The notes: generated by a model from the letters alone, not told the origin. Positions 16,001 through 23,231 are shown, counted from the first letter of the stretch. The stretch is DNA of 38,129 nt from JBAXLO01 sp037134755 (GCA_037134755.1 JBAXLO010000014.1:1-38129); one strand, 5' to 3'. Program-made: numbers and translations.

Positions 16001-18508
16001 ACTATTTACATAATTTACTAATGTATCTATAGGAGCTCTAAGTGGAAGTAATGCGATATTATCACTTGGCAATAAATCTGTCCATAGATTTGTTAAAGAA
16101 GAAGCAAGAGATGTTTGTCCAACTGAATTTAAGTAATTAACAAATCCTTGTTCTGATGCAGGTATACTTTCATCACCAGCATAATGAGCAGCAAAAGCAT
16201 TAACAACATGAGGAGTTATTACACTTGCAGTTCCAGCATCTAATGAATAAGGAGGATTAGTTAATTGATAATTTACAATACCTGTCATACCAGTATTTAG
16301 ATAATTTAAGGCATAATTCTGGAATGTCATTCCGTTTGTATTATAATTAATATTAGTAATATGATTTGTAACAACACTTAAAAGACTATCGCCTTTAAGT
16401 TCCATTACTCTGTAAGGACATGGCCATGTTACAGTTGAACCTGTTTCTATATCATAAACATAAGAAGTATTACCAATATTCGATTTCTTTGTTATATCAT
16501 TTGCATGAAAATGACCTGTAAATACCATTCTTAAGCCAGCTTTTGAAAAGTTATTTGAGATAGTATCCCAACCTTTTACAACGTATTCCGGAAAAGCAAC
16601 ACTCTGTCCTGTATAATGTTCGGTTAAACCATGATGCATCATACCTACAACTACAGCACTTGAATCTTTAGCTTCTTTTAATCTGTCTAATACCCATTTA
16701 TATGTTAATGGTTTAAATTTACCTTCTGTAATAGGGTAACCTGCAACCATATTTGAATCATATTCGCAAACATCAATTCCTAATATCCATAATTTAGATT
16801 TAGGTTTTGCAAGATAAGATAAAGAAACACTATCAGTTTTAACTGCTTCACCATAACCAAAGTTATTATATATAGATTTAAAATCTGAAGGAGAAATGGT
16901 ATCTACTTTTGTTGTGGTACTTCCATTATAACTACATGCACTAACATTGTTTACGTCGTGATTACCAGGAATAACATAAACTTTAGTTACTCCATTCATT
17001 TCGATAGAATCAAGATAATGAGCCATACGTTGGTGACTTATTTTTTCACCATCTTTAGTTAAATCACCTGTTACTAGGAATATGTCAGGTTTTTCTTCAT
17101 TAATTCTATTTTTTAGTTCCTGCATTATAGCATCACTTTCTTTTATAAGTTTTCTATCGCTTGCAAGATATGTTTGGAAAGCCACACCATCATTAATTAA
17201 TAATGAAGGATCCATTAAATGAAGATCACTGGCAGAACATATTTTTGTGCCTGCTGAAGTAGTATTTTGAGCATAATTAGCAACATCAAAATTAATAGTC
17301 TTAGAATTTCCAAAAACTATAGGAGCATTTACATTATTTGTATCAGTATTATAAAGACATTCGCGAACTGTTAATACTTTAGAAATAGTATCAATTGATA
17401 TTAACTGGAATGTTAATTTGGTTTCATCTATTGAAGAAACAATTCCTTTCATAGGCGAATCAGCATCAATTACATCAATAGCAATATTATTACTTGGTCC
17501 ATTATATTTATAGTATTTACTTTGATGATCGTTGCCATGGAAATAAACAACAATATTAGGATGAGCTTGTACAAATGCAGCAAAAGCGTTTTGTTCTATA
17601 TTTGAATTAGCATTGATATTGTTACCATCTTTAAAAGTTTCTAACAATACATTTTCAAATCTATCAGTTGCGTTTATATTATGAGTTCCGTTAGGATTTG
17701 TAAAATGTTTCGACTCTACCAATGGTTGATCATGTGTAAAAAGGAAAACAGGAGTTGAACTACTTACTGTAGCTAAATCATTAGCCATCCATACACGTTC
17801 TGTTGAATCAGGCCACATACATACAAACATGAAGTGAATTCCACCTATGTTTTTAGAATAATGAATTTTTTCGTTAGCATAATTATAATTTCCGGCAGGG
17901 CGTGGGCTAGGCATCATCATATTATATATGTTTACCATTGCAGCTGAATCTTTCAATGGATTCATTGTAGAGTAATAACCAATTGCATTAGAAACATCAT
18001 GGTTTCCTCCTATTACAAATAATTTTGTTGGGTTACCTGATTTATCTTTAAGTTTTAATCCGGTAATGTAATCATTAGTAAATTGTGCCCAAGAAGCTGT
18101 TGCACTCTGATAACCTAAAGTAGAAGTTTGAGAACGTGTAGCAATGTCTCCAGTCTCAATAACAAAATCAATACTGTCAACTTTTTTACCGGAATTAACA
18201 CCACCATCATTAGGAAATGTTAATTGGGTAAGATTGTTCATCTTTGCAATCATTGCACCATTTACTACTGTTGCATTTACATTGGCATTTTTCTGGAAAC
18301 GTGATCGAGTCATCCCATAGTGAGGATCGGAAGTGTGTACAAACTGGATCTGAGCATTTGTTACACCAAAAAACATTAATAAGAAAATCCCTGTTGCAAG
18401 GGCTTTGTAGATAGCTCTCCTTAATTTGTTAGGAGACAACTTGAAAAGTAATATTAGAAATGATAAATAGACATTTCTAAATAGTTCAAAAAGTTTAATT
18501 TTTTTCAT
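13019..18508 (-). CDS. Giant T9SS-exported protein with three metallophosphoesterase domains
   Basis: Read from the ATG at 18508 this is 1,829 aa. The frame could extend to a TTG at 18544, but that codon overlaps the promoter box. The signal peptide has a long N-region and cleaves near VTNAQ. Three calcineurin-like metallophosphoesterase domains follow. The first (about 55-400) has TSDPHYG, ETGDIA, GGNHD, THDQP and GNDHQ. The second (about 420-670) has SDLHL, TGDLTKDG, PGNHD, MHHG and GHFH. The third (about 1010-1205) follows a FnIII/purple-acid-phosphatase-like segment and has TDPQ, CGDLVE, EGNHD, YHKD and GHDH. All three keep most metal ligands; the first has a less regular last motif. Residues 1379-1829 are the shared tail with the T9SS type A sorting domain. 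It probably hydrolyses phosphoesters outside the cell. The substrate is unknown. Confidence 0.9.
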   Translation of the reverse strand: MKKIKLFELFRNVYLSFLILLFKLSPNKLRRAIYKALATGIFLLMFFGVTNAQIQFVHTSDPHYGMTRSRFQKNANVNATVVNGAMIAKMNNLTQLTFPNDGGVNSGKKVDSIDFVIETGDIATRSQTSTLGYQSATASWAQFTNDYITGLKLKDKSGNPTKLFVIGGNHDVSNAIGYYSTMNPLKDSAAMVNIYNMMMPSPRPAGNYNYANEKIHYSKNIGGIHFMFVCMWPDSTERVWMANDLATVSSSTPVFLFTHDQPLVESKHFTNPNGTHNINATDRFENVLLETFKDGNNINANSNIEQNAFAAFVQAHPNIVVYFHGNDHQSKYYKYNGPSNNIAIDVIDADSPMKGIVSSIDETKLTFQLISIDTISKVLTVRECLYNTDTNNVNAPIVFGNSKTINFDVANYAQNTTSAGTKICSASDLHLMDPSLLINDGVAFQTYLASDRKLIKESDAIMQELKNRINEEKPDIFLVTGDLTKDGEKISHQRMAHYLDSIEMNGVTKVYVIPGNHDVNNVSACSYNGSTTTKVDTISPSDFKSIYNNFGYGEAVKTDSVSLSYLAKPKSKLWILGIDVCEYDSNMVAGYPITEGKFKPLTYKWVLDRLKEAKDSSAVVVGMMHHGLTEHYTGQSVAFPEYVVKGWDTISNNFSKAGLRMVFTGHFHANDITKKSNIGNTSYVYDIETGSTVTWPCPYRVMELKGDSLLSVVTNHITNINYNTNGMTFQNYALNYLNTGMTGIVNYQLTNPPYSLDAGTASVITPHVVNAFAAHYAGDESIPASEQGFVNYLNSVGQTSLASSLTNLWTDLLPSDNIALLPLRAPIDTLVNYVNSFNANDYTVPSWTLFLRAKTALLANKDSVSSANMLSTIAKLKSSSMPYNIVMNLNKDPKTKMAFNWFTNAGVTGGKVQILAGNATDSLAFNSPLMVVNARCDSAKNLNYNVSANGLNALAGIANNTKISYMFNKALVSGLTPNTQYSFRVGKNGAWSTIGTFKTAKATKEPFSFVYVTDPQAQTDAMFNVSQTTTHAAQAMYPNANFWLSCGDLVESSGSSNSEWEYEQYFETQQDIYMKNPFVPVEGNHDISTNKNFTYHFNTDSVAFDYALATTPGSLYSYVYGDALFMHMTYENYNTTGYLDSLAIWMNNQVKANPTTKWRIAVYHKDMFTGSSSHQSDADEVVERAKMEPVYDSLKIDLAFQGHDHVYEVIGPIKYKSLIPNAVSNQTIVAPTIRDNITGKFGGTFDVKQGTMYFLNNSGGQKKYEPRTQAQMDAALAQTQVPNYFGMFSGRFGQNGLPTFSNVTISTDSINISTYSVDSVGNSFLFDAFKIVKSTQDNTWNGIADNNWNNSANWSEGVTPTQLQNVIIPGTATNMPTISSSGICHDFTLLNNATIIDNNNNLNITGSVEADRSLSPGVWHFIGSPVLLAYGYAFSGDNPDNGTGVNKDTLYLYKYDEPTNTYPAITIGNTEKLYPGNGYEIWSTKQVTIKLKGVYGNQLQSLQDTLKVTYTPTSPKHGMNLVANPFPCAISLDNSATWQTNMNPTIQTWDPIAKVYKYKSGTGISTIPGNLIPSYQGFFVFANAASPKMIIPTSAKTNAPASFMKASIPDVLHLTVNGNNYKDETFINFNTNATAGFDDQLDVEKLLGAEEVPQFYSVLSNMNLAVNVLHDINSNPLVQMGFNITSAGIYTITASELSSFAAGTSIKLEDTKLNTFTDLIAQPEYSFNADANDNANRFKVHFGAPNGIINNNGNGGINIYSNNNTVYINNQGTEKIKDIVVYDLLGKELLRKQASNSTVNTLDMQFASAYYMIKVITNSNVYTKKVYVK

Positions 18509-18541
18509 TTGTATATAAAATTTGGTTAAAATATTTTGAGG

Positions 18542-18549
18542 CAAAATTA
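18542..18549 (-). promoter_or_regulatory. Bacteroidota -7 box (TAATTTTG) for the metallophosphoesterase gene
   Basis: It matches TAnnTTTG on the minus strand, 34 bp upstream of the ATG at 18508. It supports the ATG start over the upstream TTG, since that TTG is part of the box itself. Confidence 0.5.
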
Positions 18550-18886
18550 CTTTTAAAATACATGAAGGCTGTTAAGTGAAGTTTGTCATATTATTAATAA
18601 ATTCTTGTTTTAATGTTAACAATGTTAATAAATTACAAATAAATGTAAATGCAAGATATTCAGTAATCATATGTAGATTTTTAAAATAAAATAAAATTAA
18701 TACCTCATACAAGAAAATGCTTTTGTAATATTTAATAATATAAGGATGGGAGCTCTTAAATAAAATGTAATTATAACAACGATTTTAATATTTAACGATT
18801 AATTAATCTGTTAGATGATTAGAATTAGCTTAATTGAATTAATTTTGTGTCAATATAGATAGATATGTAACTAATCAATATTAATC
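18550..18886. other. Divergent intergenic region between T9SS cassette and exosortase locus
   Basis: About 340 bp of very AT-rich DNA with no gene. It separates the minus-strand cargo gene from the plus-strand exosortase locus and carries promoter boxes at both ends (18542-18549 minus, 18840-18847 plus), so the two units could share regulatory DNA. I see no palindromic operator. Confidence 0.6.
18840..18847 (+). promoter_or_regulatory. Bacteroidota -7 box (TAATTTTG) for the exosortase locus
   Basis: It matches TAnnTTTG, 39 bp upstream of the ATG at 18887, which opens the three-gene plus-strand locus. Confidence 0.5.
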
Positions 18887-19480
18887 ATGAAAAAACATAT
18901 TCTAATTTTAGTTTTTATTTTATTAACGAGCAATTTGTTTTGTAAACAAATTCAATTTAACAGTACAAATGATGTTATAAATTATATTGCAGGAAAATGG
19001 AATATATATTGTGTATGTGATACTGGCATGACAGGACAATACCATTCTGTAAATTATAATCAATATTACATTTTTAATAAAATAATGGGGTTTCAAGACC
19101 GTGTTAAATATACTTATTATCGTGATAGTTGTGGATCAAATTTTGGTATTGCGTTTATTAAGGATTCAGTTACTTTAGAACATGGTGATATGTGGATTCT
19201 TTACCCAATTTATGGGGGTAATACTTCTGAACAATTCGTTGAAGATTTTTTTATTAGTTCACCGTTGTTAATAATTGCTGATGTTTGCAATAAATGTCCT
19301 TCAACTATGTATAAAAAAGACACAAGTTATACTCCATCTATTGTTTCTACTCCAACCCTATCTTCAACAAAAACAATTCTCTTAACATTACTATTATTAT
19401 CAATAGGAAGTATCTATATTTATAGAAATTCAAATAGAGTAAAACGATTCAACCTCTCCAATAAACAATTTTTATTATAG
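18887..19480 (+). CDS. Secreted protein with IPTL-CTERM-like tail; putative exosortase substrate
   Basis: A 197-aa protein. It has a signal peptide (MKKHILILVF, cleavage near LFCKQ), then a Cys-containing globular part of about 110 residues (AGKWNIYCVCD, DSCGSN, DVCNKCPS) with a lipocalin-like GKW start, then a low-complexity linker. The tail has TPTLSS at 155-160, a hydrophobic segment at about 163-179 (ILLTLLLLSIGSIYIY) and Arg180 with further basic residues (NSNRVKR). Motif, membrane helix and basic end in that order are the layout of exosortase-sorted proteins, and PTLS resembles the IPTL-CTERM signature, although the usual WG is missing. The exosortase gene starts 73 bp downstream on the same strand, which supports an enzyme-substrate pair. 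The function of the mature part is unknown. Confidence 0.75.
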   Translation: MKKHILILVFILLTSNLFCKQIQFNSTNDVINYIAGKWNIYCVCDTGMTGQYHSVNYNQYYIFNKIMGFQDRVKYTYYRDSCGSNFGIAFIKDSVTLEHGDMWILYPIYGGNTSEQFVEDFFISSPLLIIADVCNKCPSTMYKKDTSYTPSIVSTPTLSSTKTILLTLLLLSIGSIYIYRNSNRVKRFNLSNKQFLL

Positions 19481-19553
19481 ATAGTGCTAAAATGATTTAT
19501 AATGACAAATTTTGAAAATATTTATTTTTTCTGATTGTAAAATTTCATATAGA

Positions 19554-20069
19554 ATGAAACAATGGCAAAAAACATTATTGTTTGTAATTGGTTTTTTATT
19601 ATTGCTAATATCATTCTTCAAATTGTTTAATTCAAATTACAGTATTACAAATATTCAACCGTTTATATCTAAAATTACAGCATACATTACTTTTATATTT
19701 TTAAAATTAACCGGAGCAAAGGTACAATTAAACAATACTATTATAGTATCCGCAGAATTTTCGATGCAAATAGCAATATCATGTTGTGCGATCGACCCAA
19801 TTGGAATACTTCTTTGTACAATACTTGCTTTTCCATCCTCAATTCTTAAAAAGGTCATAGGGATATTGTTAGGATTTTTAATTCTATTTTTCGTTAATAT
19901 TATCAGACTTGTTAGTTTGTATTATGCTGGTGTAAATTTTAACAAAAATGTATTTGATAATATTCATTTAAGTATTTGGCAATATATTTTTATTTTAATT
20001 GCGATAGTGTTATGTTTATTTTATATACAATGGGTAACAAAGAAAGCTACCGACCAAAGTGATAAATAA
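19554..20069 (+). CDS. XrtH-like exosortase family protein
   Basis: A 171-aa polytopic membrane protein. A TTG at 19512 would add 14 polar residues; the ATG at 19554 is preferred because it leads directly into the first membrane helix. About five hydrophobic segments are visible. The exosortase catalytic triad can be placed: Cys77 (or Cys78) in AISCCAIDP, Arg118 in VNIIRLVSLYYAG, and His138 in FDNIHLSIWQYIF. LAFPSS followed by a long helix, then IIRLVSLYY and IHLSIWQ, closely resembles exosortase H, the type linked to IPTL-CTERM substrates. The enzyme would cleave the substrate tail at the outer face of the inner membrane. The Cys region differs from the usual CNG. The substrate-like gene lies upstream and a membrane partner lies 6 bp downstream, probably in one operon. 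Confidence 0.82.
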   Translation: MKQWQKTLLFVIGFLLLLISFFKLFNSNYSITNIQPFISKITAYITFIFLKLTGAKVQLNNTIIVSAEFSMQIAISCCAIDPIGILLCTILAFPSSILKKVIGILLGFLILFFVNIIRLVSLYYAGVNFNKNVFDNIHLSIWQYIFILIAIVLCLFYIQWVTKKATDQSDK

Positions 20070-20075
20070 ATACAA

Positions 20076-20687
20076 ATGATAAAAAATTCTTCAATATTTA
20101 TCTTTTTTGTAAAAGGAACTATAATATTTATTGTTTTGATAATGTTGGGCTTTTTCTTTAAACTTAATAAAAATTATTGTACAGTTTTTAGAACTTTTGA
20201 AAATCATATTTTTTCAAATTATAATAAAAATATAAAAGTAAGTTTTACAAAAGTAGATTTCGATCTATACGACACCCAAATAATAGTCAGATACGAAAAC
20301 AATAAAGAATGGATAAATGTTAAATATCTATTTAGTACTTGGTATATATCTTATTTACCTACTATATTTCTTATTGCGTTAATTTTATCAACAAAATTTA
20401 AAACAATAAAGAATAAATTATTTGCATTAATAATAGGTTTTTTTTTGTTGAATCTAATGATTCAATTTTCTTTAGTACTTACAATAAATATTTTAGAACA
20501 AACAGCTCGGAAGGAGTTGGGCGATTTTATTGAAACCTTTAAAACTAAAATACTCTCGTTTTTATATATAGTTCTAATTAAATCAGAATGGAACTATTAT
20601 TTACATCCTTTATTAGCATGGATAATTGTTTCATTTAGTAATTACACCATGTTTTCAGAAATAATAAAAAGTAGTAAAGCAATTTAA
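20076..20687 (+). CDS. Multi-spanning membrane protein, exosortase H-associated-like
   Basis: A 203-aa protein with one N-terminal membrane helix (about 8-28), an extracytoplasmic segment of about 60 residues, and three more hydrophobic segments (about 92-107, 114-138 and 170-190). It starts 6 bp after the exosortase stop, so the two are surely co-transcribed. The layout (helix, periplasmic domain, then a short block before the second helix, and HPLLAWII near the end) recalls the membrane protein that accompanies XrtH in other bacteria, but direct sequence similarity is weak and I could not search it. A role as exosortase partner is inferred from position and topology. No catalytic motif is visible. 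Confidence 0.6.
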   Translation: MIKNSSIFIFFVKGTIIFIVLIMLGFFFKLNKNYCTVFRTFENHIFSNYNKNIKVSFTKVDFDLYDTQIIVRYENNKEWINVKYLFSTWYISYLPTIFLIALILSTKFKTIKNKLFALIIGFFLLNLMIQFSLVLTINILEQTARKELGDFIETFKTKILSFLYIVLIKSEWNYYLHPLLAWIIVSFSNYTMFSEIIKSSKAI

Positions 20688-20811
20688 TGCTATCCCTAGC
20701 TATATAACGTTTGTAGGAGTTGGGCGAAATTCCCGATATTCACACCAAATAAATAGAAGTTTAAACTTCTAATATAAAATTAAATTTTAAAAGATGTTTT
20801 TTTATCCCGTG

Positions 20812-20873
20812 GTGCGAAGTTTCCGAACTTCGCACGTGTAATATGTAGTTTTCAAAACTACAATCAATTGTCC
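20812..20873 (+). repeat. Dispersed palindromic repeat, full copy 3
   Basis: Two stem-loops in tandem: GTGCGAAGTT with its complement across a 4-nt loop (20812-20835), then TAGTTTT-c-AAAACTA, followed by CAATCAATTGTCC. Copy 4 begins 87 bp further on. Confidence 0.8.
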
Positions 20874-20898
20874 TGTTAGTCGTAGTATGTAGCCGTTA

Positions 20899-20960
20899 TG
20901 CGAAGTTTCCGAACTTCGCATCAATAAAATGTAGTTTTCAAAACTACAATCAATTGTCCC
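20899..20960 (+). repeat. Dispersed palindromic repeat, full copy 4
   Basis: The same layout as 20812-20873: TGCGAAGTT stem-loop (20899-20920), GTAGTTTT-c-AAAACTAC (20931-20947) and AATCAATTGTCCC. The spacing between modules is kept although the linker bases differ. Confidence 0.8.
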
Positions 20961-21079
20961 ATCATTAAAAAGTCTTTGCACCCTTTGCGAAAATCTTTGC
21001 GTTCTTAGCGTGAAATTTTCTCACCGTAAAAAACAATACAATCAGGCTTAAAAGCCAATAAACACACACATTCCACAAC

Positions 21080-21099
21080 CCCTAGCATAAATGCTAGGG
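21080..21099. repeat. Short palindrome CCCTAGCA-TAAA-TGCTAGGG
   Basis: A perfect 8-bp inverted repeat with a 4-nt loop, in noncoding DNA between other dispersed repeats. There is no T-run, so it is not a classic terminator. Confidence 0.6.
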
Positions 21100-21236
21100 T
21101 TAATACATAAAAACATTATTTTCTTAAAGTCCTCTCTTCTTAGGTCCGTGAGCCTGTCGAACGGGAGAGGATTTAGGAGAGGTCTGGAAGAGTAAAAAGA
21201 AACAAAAAAGCCCCACCAGAAACTGATGAAGCTCTC

Positions 21237-21334
21237 TTAAATTATTAATTGTTAATTCTTAATTGTTAATTCTTAATTGTTAATTATTAATTGTTAATTC
21301 TTAATTTTTAATTATTAATTCTTAATTGTTAATT
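21237..21334. repeat. 14-bp AT minisatellite at the end of the 311-aa gene
   Basis: About seven units of GTTAATTCTTAATT and close variants (21251, 21265, 21279, 21293, 21307, 21321 as unit starts). The last unit contains the stop codon and the last codons of the minus-strand gene at 21322. Loss or gain of units or single bases could change that protein's C-terminus. Confidence 0.8.
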
Positions 21335-22257
21335 AACTTAGTCACTTCCGGCTCCAGCAGTATCAATACCGTTTGTTCCTCTTTATTAACAATAACATCA
21401 AAAATACCGGACATATAACCCAAAGCCGTAGCCATTCCTTTATACTCACCAAATGGTAGTTTTATTACTTCATTATTAGCCTCATCATAAAAGTAAACTA
21501 TTTTTGACCCTATTATTTTCAACAATCCGAACGAAATAGGATTAACATTAAATTTATCAGCTAACATAACCGTAAAACTACCTAAAATAATTTTTGGAAC
21601 TCTCTTTTTATGCGAACCAAGCACCGTATTCTTATTTGCACTAGTAAATTCATTAAAGAATTTAGGATTCTTTTTTTTAAAAGGATCCATTAATTTCTCT
21701 ATAACGTTGTCCAGCAATCCATCAGCCTGTAATAAATAAGTTGCCAAACTTAATGTCTCAGCATGTCTTTCCTCAATAACTTCCGAAGTTATTGAGATAT
21801 TATCACCAAACCCGTTTACATTTGTTATAAAAGCATCATAACTAATATCAGTCAATCCATAATCAACCAGATCAAGCTTGTAAGTAGTAGCATTCTCAAC
21901 AACTGTTTTAAGTAAAGCTAAACAAAGTTCATCTTTAATTTCAAAATCAGTTTTATAAAGATTAGAACTTGCTTTCAATACCAAATCATTAGTCTTATAA
22001 GCAAGTACACATATTAATCCCGAAATAATCACAGCATCAGTAATAGCATCTGTCCTATACTTACTTTTCATTTCAGCATAGCCTTTTAGATTTTGATTTT
22101 GCTTATTAAATGCGGTATCGATAAGTCCAAATAATACACCATATTCAACCACAGCCAATTTAAATTGGACAACATTATCCACCTCTACCTTAAACTTCTT
22201 AAAAACAGCCAGATTTAATCTGTGTTTTTTTACCTCTGCATCTTGTTCTCTATCCAT
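21322..22257 (-). CDS. Conserved-looking cytoplasmic protein, unknown function
   Basis: A 311-aa protein with no signal peptide and no obvious membrane helix. The first two thirds are predicted mostly helical (MDREQDAEVKK, EEVIEERHAETLSLATYL-like helices, LLDNVIEKLMDPFKKK). The last 90 residues contain beta-type segments (VPKIILGSFTVMLADK, SKIVYFYDEANNEVIKLPFG, QTVLILLEPEV). I do not recognise the family. It is monocistronic, with a TAATTTTG box far upstream (22383-22390). The stop codon lies in a 14-bp minisatellite, so the final residues (LINN) are repeat-derived. Confidence 0.7.
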   Translation of the reverse strand: MDREQDAEVKKHRLNLAVFKKFKVEVDNVVQFKLAVVEYGVLFGLIDTAFNKQNQNLKGYAEMKSKYRTDAITDAVIISGLICVLAYKTNDLVLKASSNLYKTDFEIKDELCLALLKTVVENATTYKLDLVDYGLTDISYDAFITNVNGFGDNISITSEVIEERHAETLSLATYLLQADGLLDNVIEKLMDPFKKKNPKFFNEFTSANKNTVLGSHKKRVPKIILGSFTVMLADKFNVNPISFGLLKIIGSKIVYFYDEANNEVIKLPFGEYKGMATALGYMSGIFDVIVNKEEQTVLILLEPEVTKLINN

Positions 22258-22382
22258 AAAAAAATATTTAAAATTAAATAAATAAAGACCTTCATACTAT
22301 TGGTTTCAAGAAAAAGGTCAATCTTATTTCTCAAAATATTGCCTCACGAAAAAAGAAAAGCTACATTAGAATTAAAGCACAA

Positions 22383-22390
22383 CAAAATTA
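22383..22390 (-). promoter_or_regulatory. Possible -7 box (TAATTTTG) for the 311-aa gene
   Basis: It matches TAnnTTTG on the minus strand, 126 bp before the start codon, which would give a leader of roughly 115-120 nt. No nearer match was seen. Confidence 0.4.
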
Positions 22391-22497
22391 CTCTTTTAAT
22401 TTGATTTATCAGATATAAAAATAAAAATAAAAAATATTTTATTAAATAAACCTTAAATCCGCAAGTTTTGGCTTAAAATAATGATTATTAATTGACA

Positions 22498-22530
22498 AAA
22501 CCTAACAGGTTTGGGAAACCTGTTAGGTTT
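22498..22530. repeat. Palindrome with 15-bp perfect stem
   Basis: AAACCTAACAGGTTT, then GGG, then the exact reverse complement. This CCTAACAGG / CCTGTTAGG palindrome is of a type common in intergenic DNA of Bacteroidota. It lies 50 bp before the 21-bp array begins. There is no long T-run on either strand. Confidence 0.85.
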
Positions 22531-22580
22531 AATTTCAATAAGTTAAATTGACATCTGCCGATTTAAGGATAAATGCATTA

Positions 22581-23231
22581 AAGTAATAAGTGCTTTTTAA
22601 AAAGATATTAAGATAGTTGATTCCCAAAGGATATCAAAAAGATTAAGAACTCATAATAACTTTTCAAGAAAACATATTTCTTTAAAAATATTTATAATAA
22701 ATATATTAAGAAGACACATCCCTATAAAATGCTTAACCATTTATATAAAAATAAAAGAGCTTAAAATTATAAGAAGCTCCATAAATTAAAAAATAAGGCC
22801 CTTTCAAAGTCTGAGAAGAGATATAATTTAAATAATAAGGATGCTTCCTATAAAATGATTTATGCTTCAACCAATAATAAGACCCCTACTTTACAAAAGA
22901 TTTAATCCTTACCAAAAAATAAGGCTGCTAATAGTAAAAAGATAGAGTTTGTCATAAAAAAGAAAGCATGTTTTTAAGAAAATAAAACCCACCCCCACAA
23001 AAGAAAACATATTCCTATAAAAAGTCAGAAAATTCCTATAAAAAGTCAGAATGTTCCAGATAAAAGAAGGAAAATATCTTTCAAAAGATAGGCCATTCTA
23101 CTAAAAAGATTAGAAATCCCCCCAAAAAGATAGATCATTTGTAACAAAAGATAAGCAGTCCCTCAAAAAAGATTGACAATCCCCCATTCCTGAAAAACGC
23201 TTCCTTGCAAATAATGAGCTATTTATCTAAA
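22581..23231 (+). repeat. Degenerate 21-bp tandem array, about 31 phase-locked units
   Basis: Units begin with an A-rich start such as AAGAT, AAGTC, AAATA, TAAGA or TAATA every 21 bp from 22581 to 23231. AAGAT recurs at 23085, 23106, 23127, 23148 and 23169; AAGTC at 23022 and 23043; TAAGAAG at 22707 and 22770; AAATAAGG at 22791 and 22917. Each unit ends in two to four A. The middle is variable, often with TTCC or CCCC. There is a one-base slip near 23000. All frames contain stops, so it is not coding as it stands. Confidence 0.85.

Larger units (their letters stand above)
20688..21321. other. Repeat-filled intergenic region
   Basis: No gene is visible. It contains two full copies of the dispersed palindromic repeat (20812-20873, 20899-20960), a CCCTAGCA/TGCTAGGG palindrome (21080-21099), a GC-richer intergenic repeat with CCTCTC and GAGAGG arms around CGTGAGCCTGTCGAACGG (21131-21182), and a 14-bp minisatellite that enters the next gene. 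Confidence 0.65.

Noticed and set aside
18509..18544. Upstream TTG start for the metallophosphoesterase protein
   Set aside because: The TTG is part of the TAATTTTG promoter box, so it should lie upstream of the transcript start.
19512..19553. Upstream TTG start for the exosortase
   Set aside because: It would add a polar extension before the first membrane helix. The ATG at 19554 fits the family better.
22581..23231. CRISPR array or guide-RNA array
   Set aside because: The conserved part is too short and degenerate for CRISPR repeats, variable parts are about 10-12 bp, and no cas or other effector gene is nearby. A non-CRISPR function remains open.
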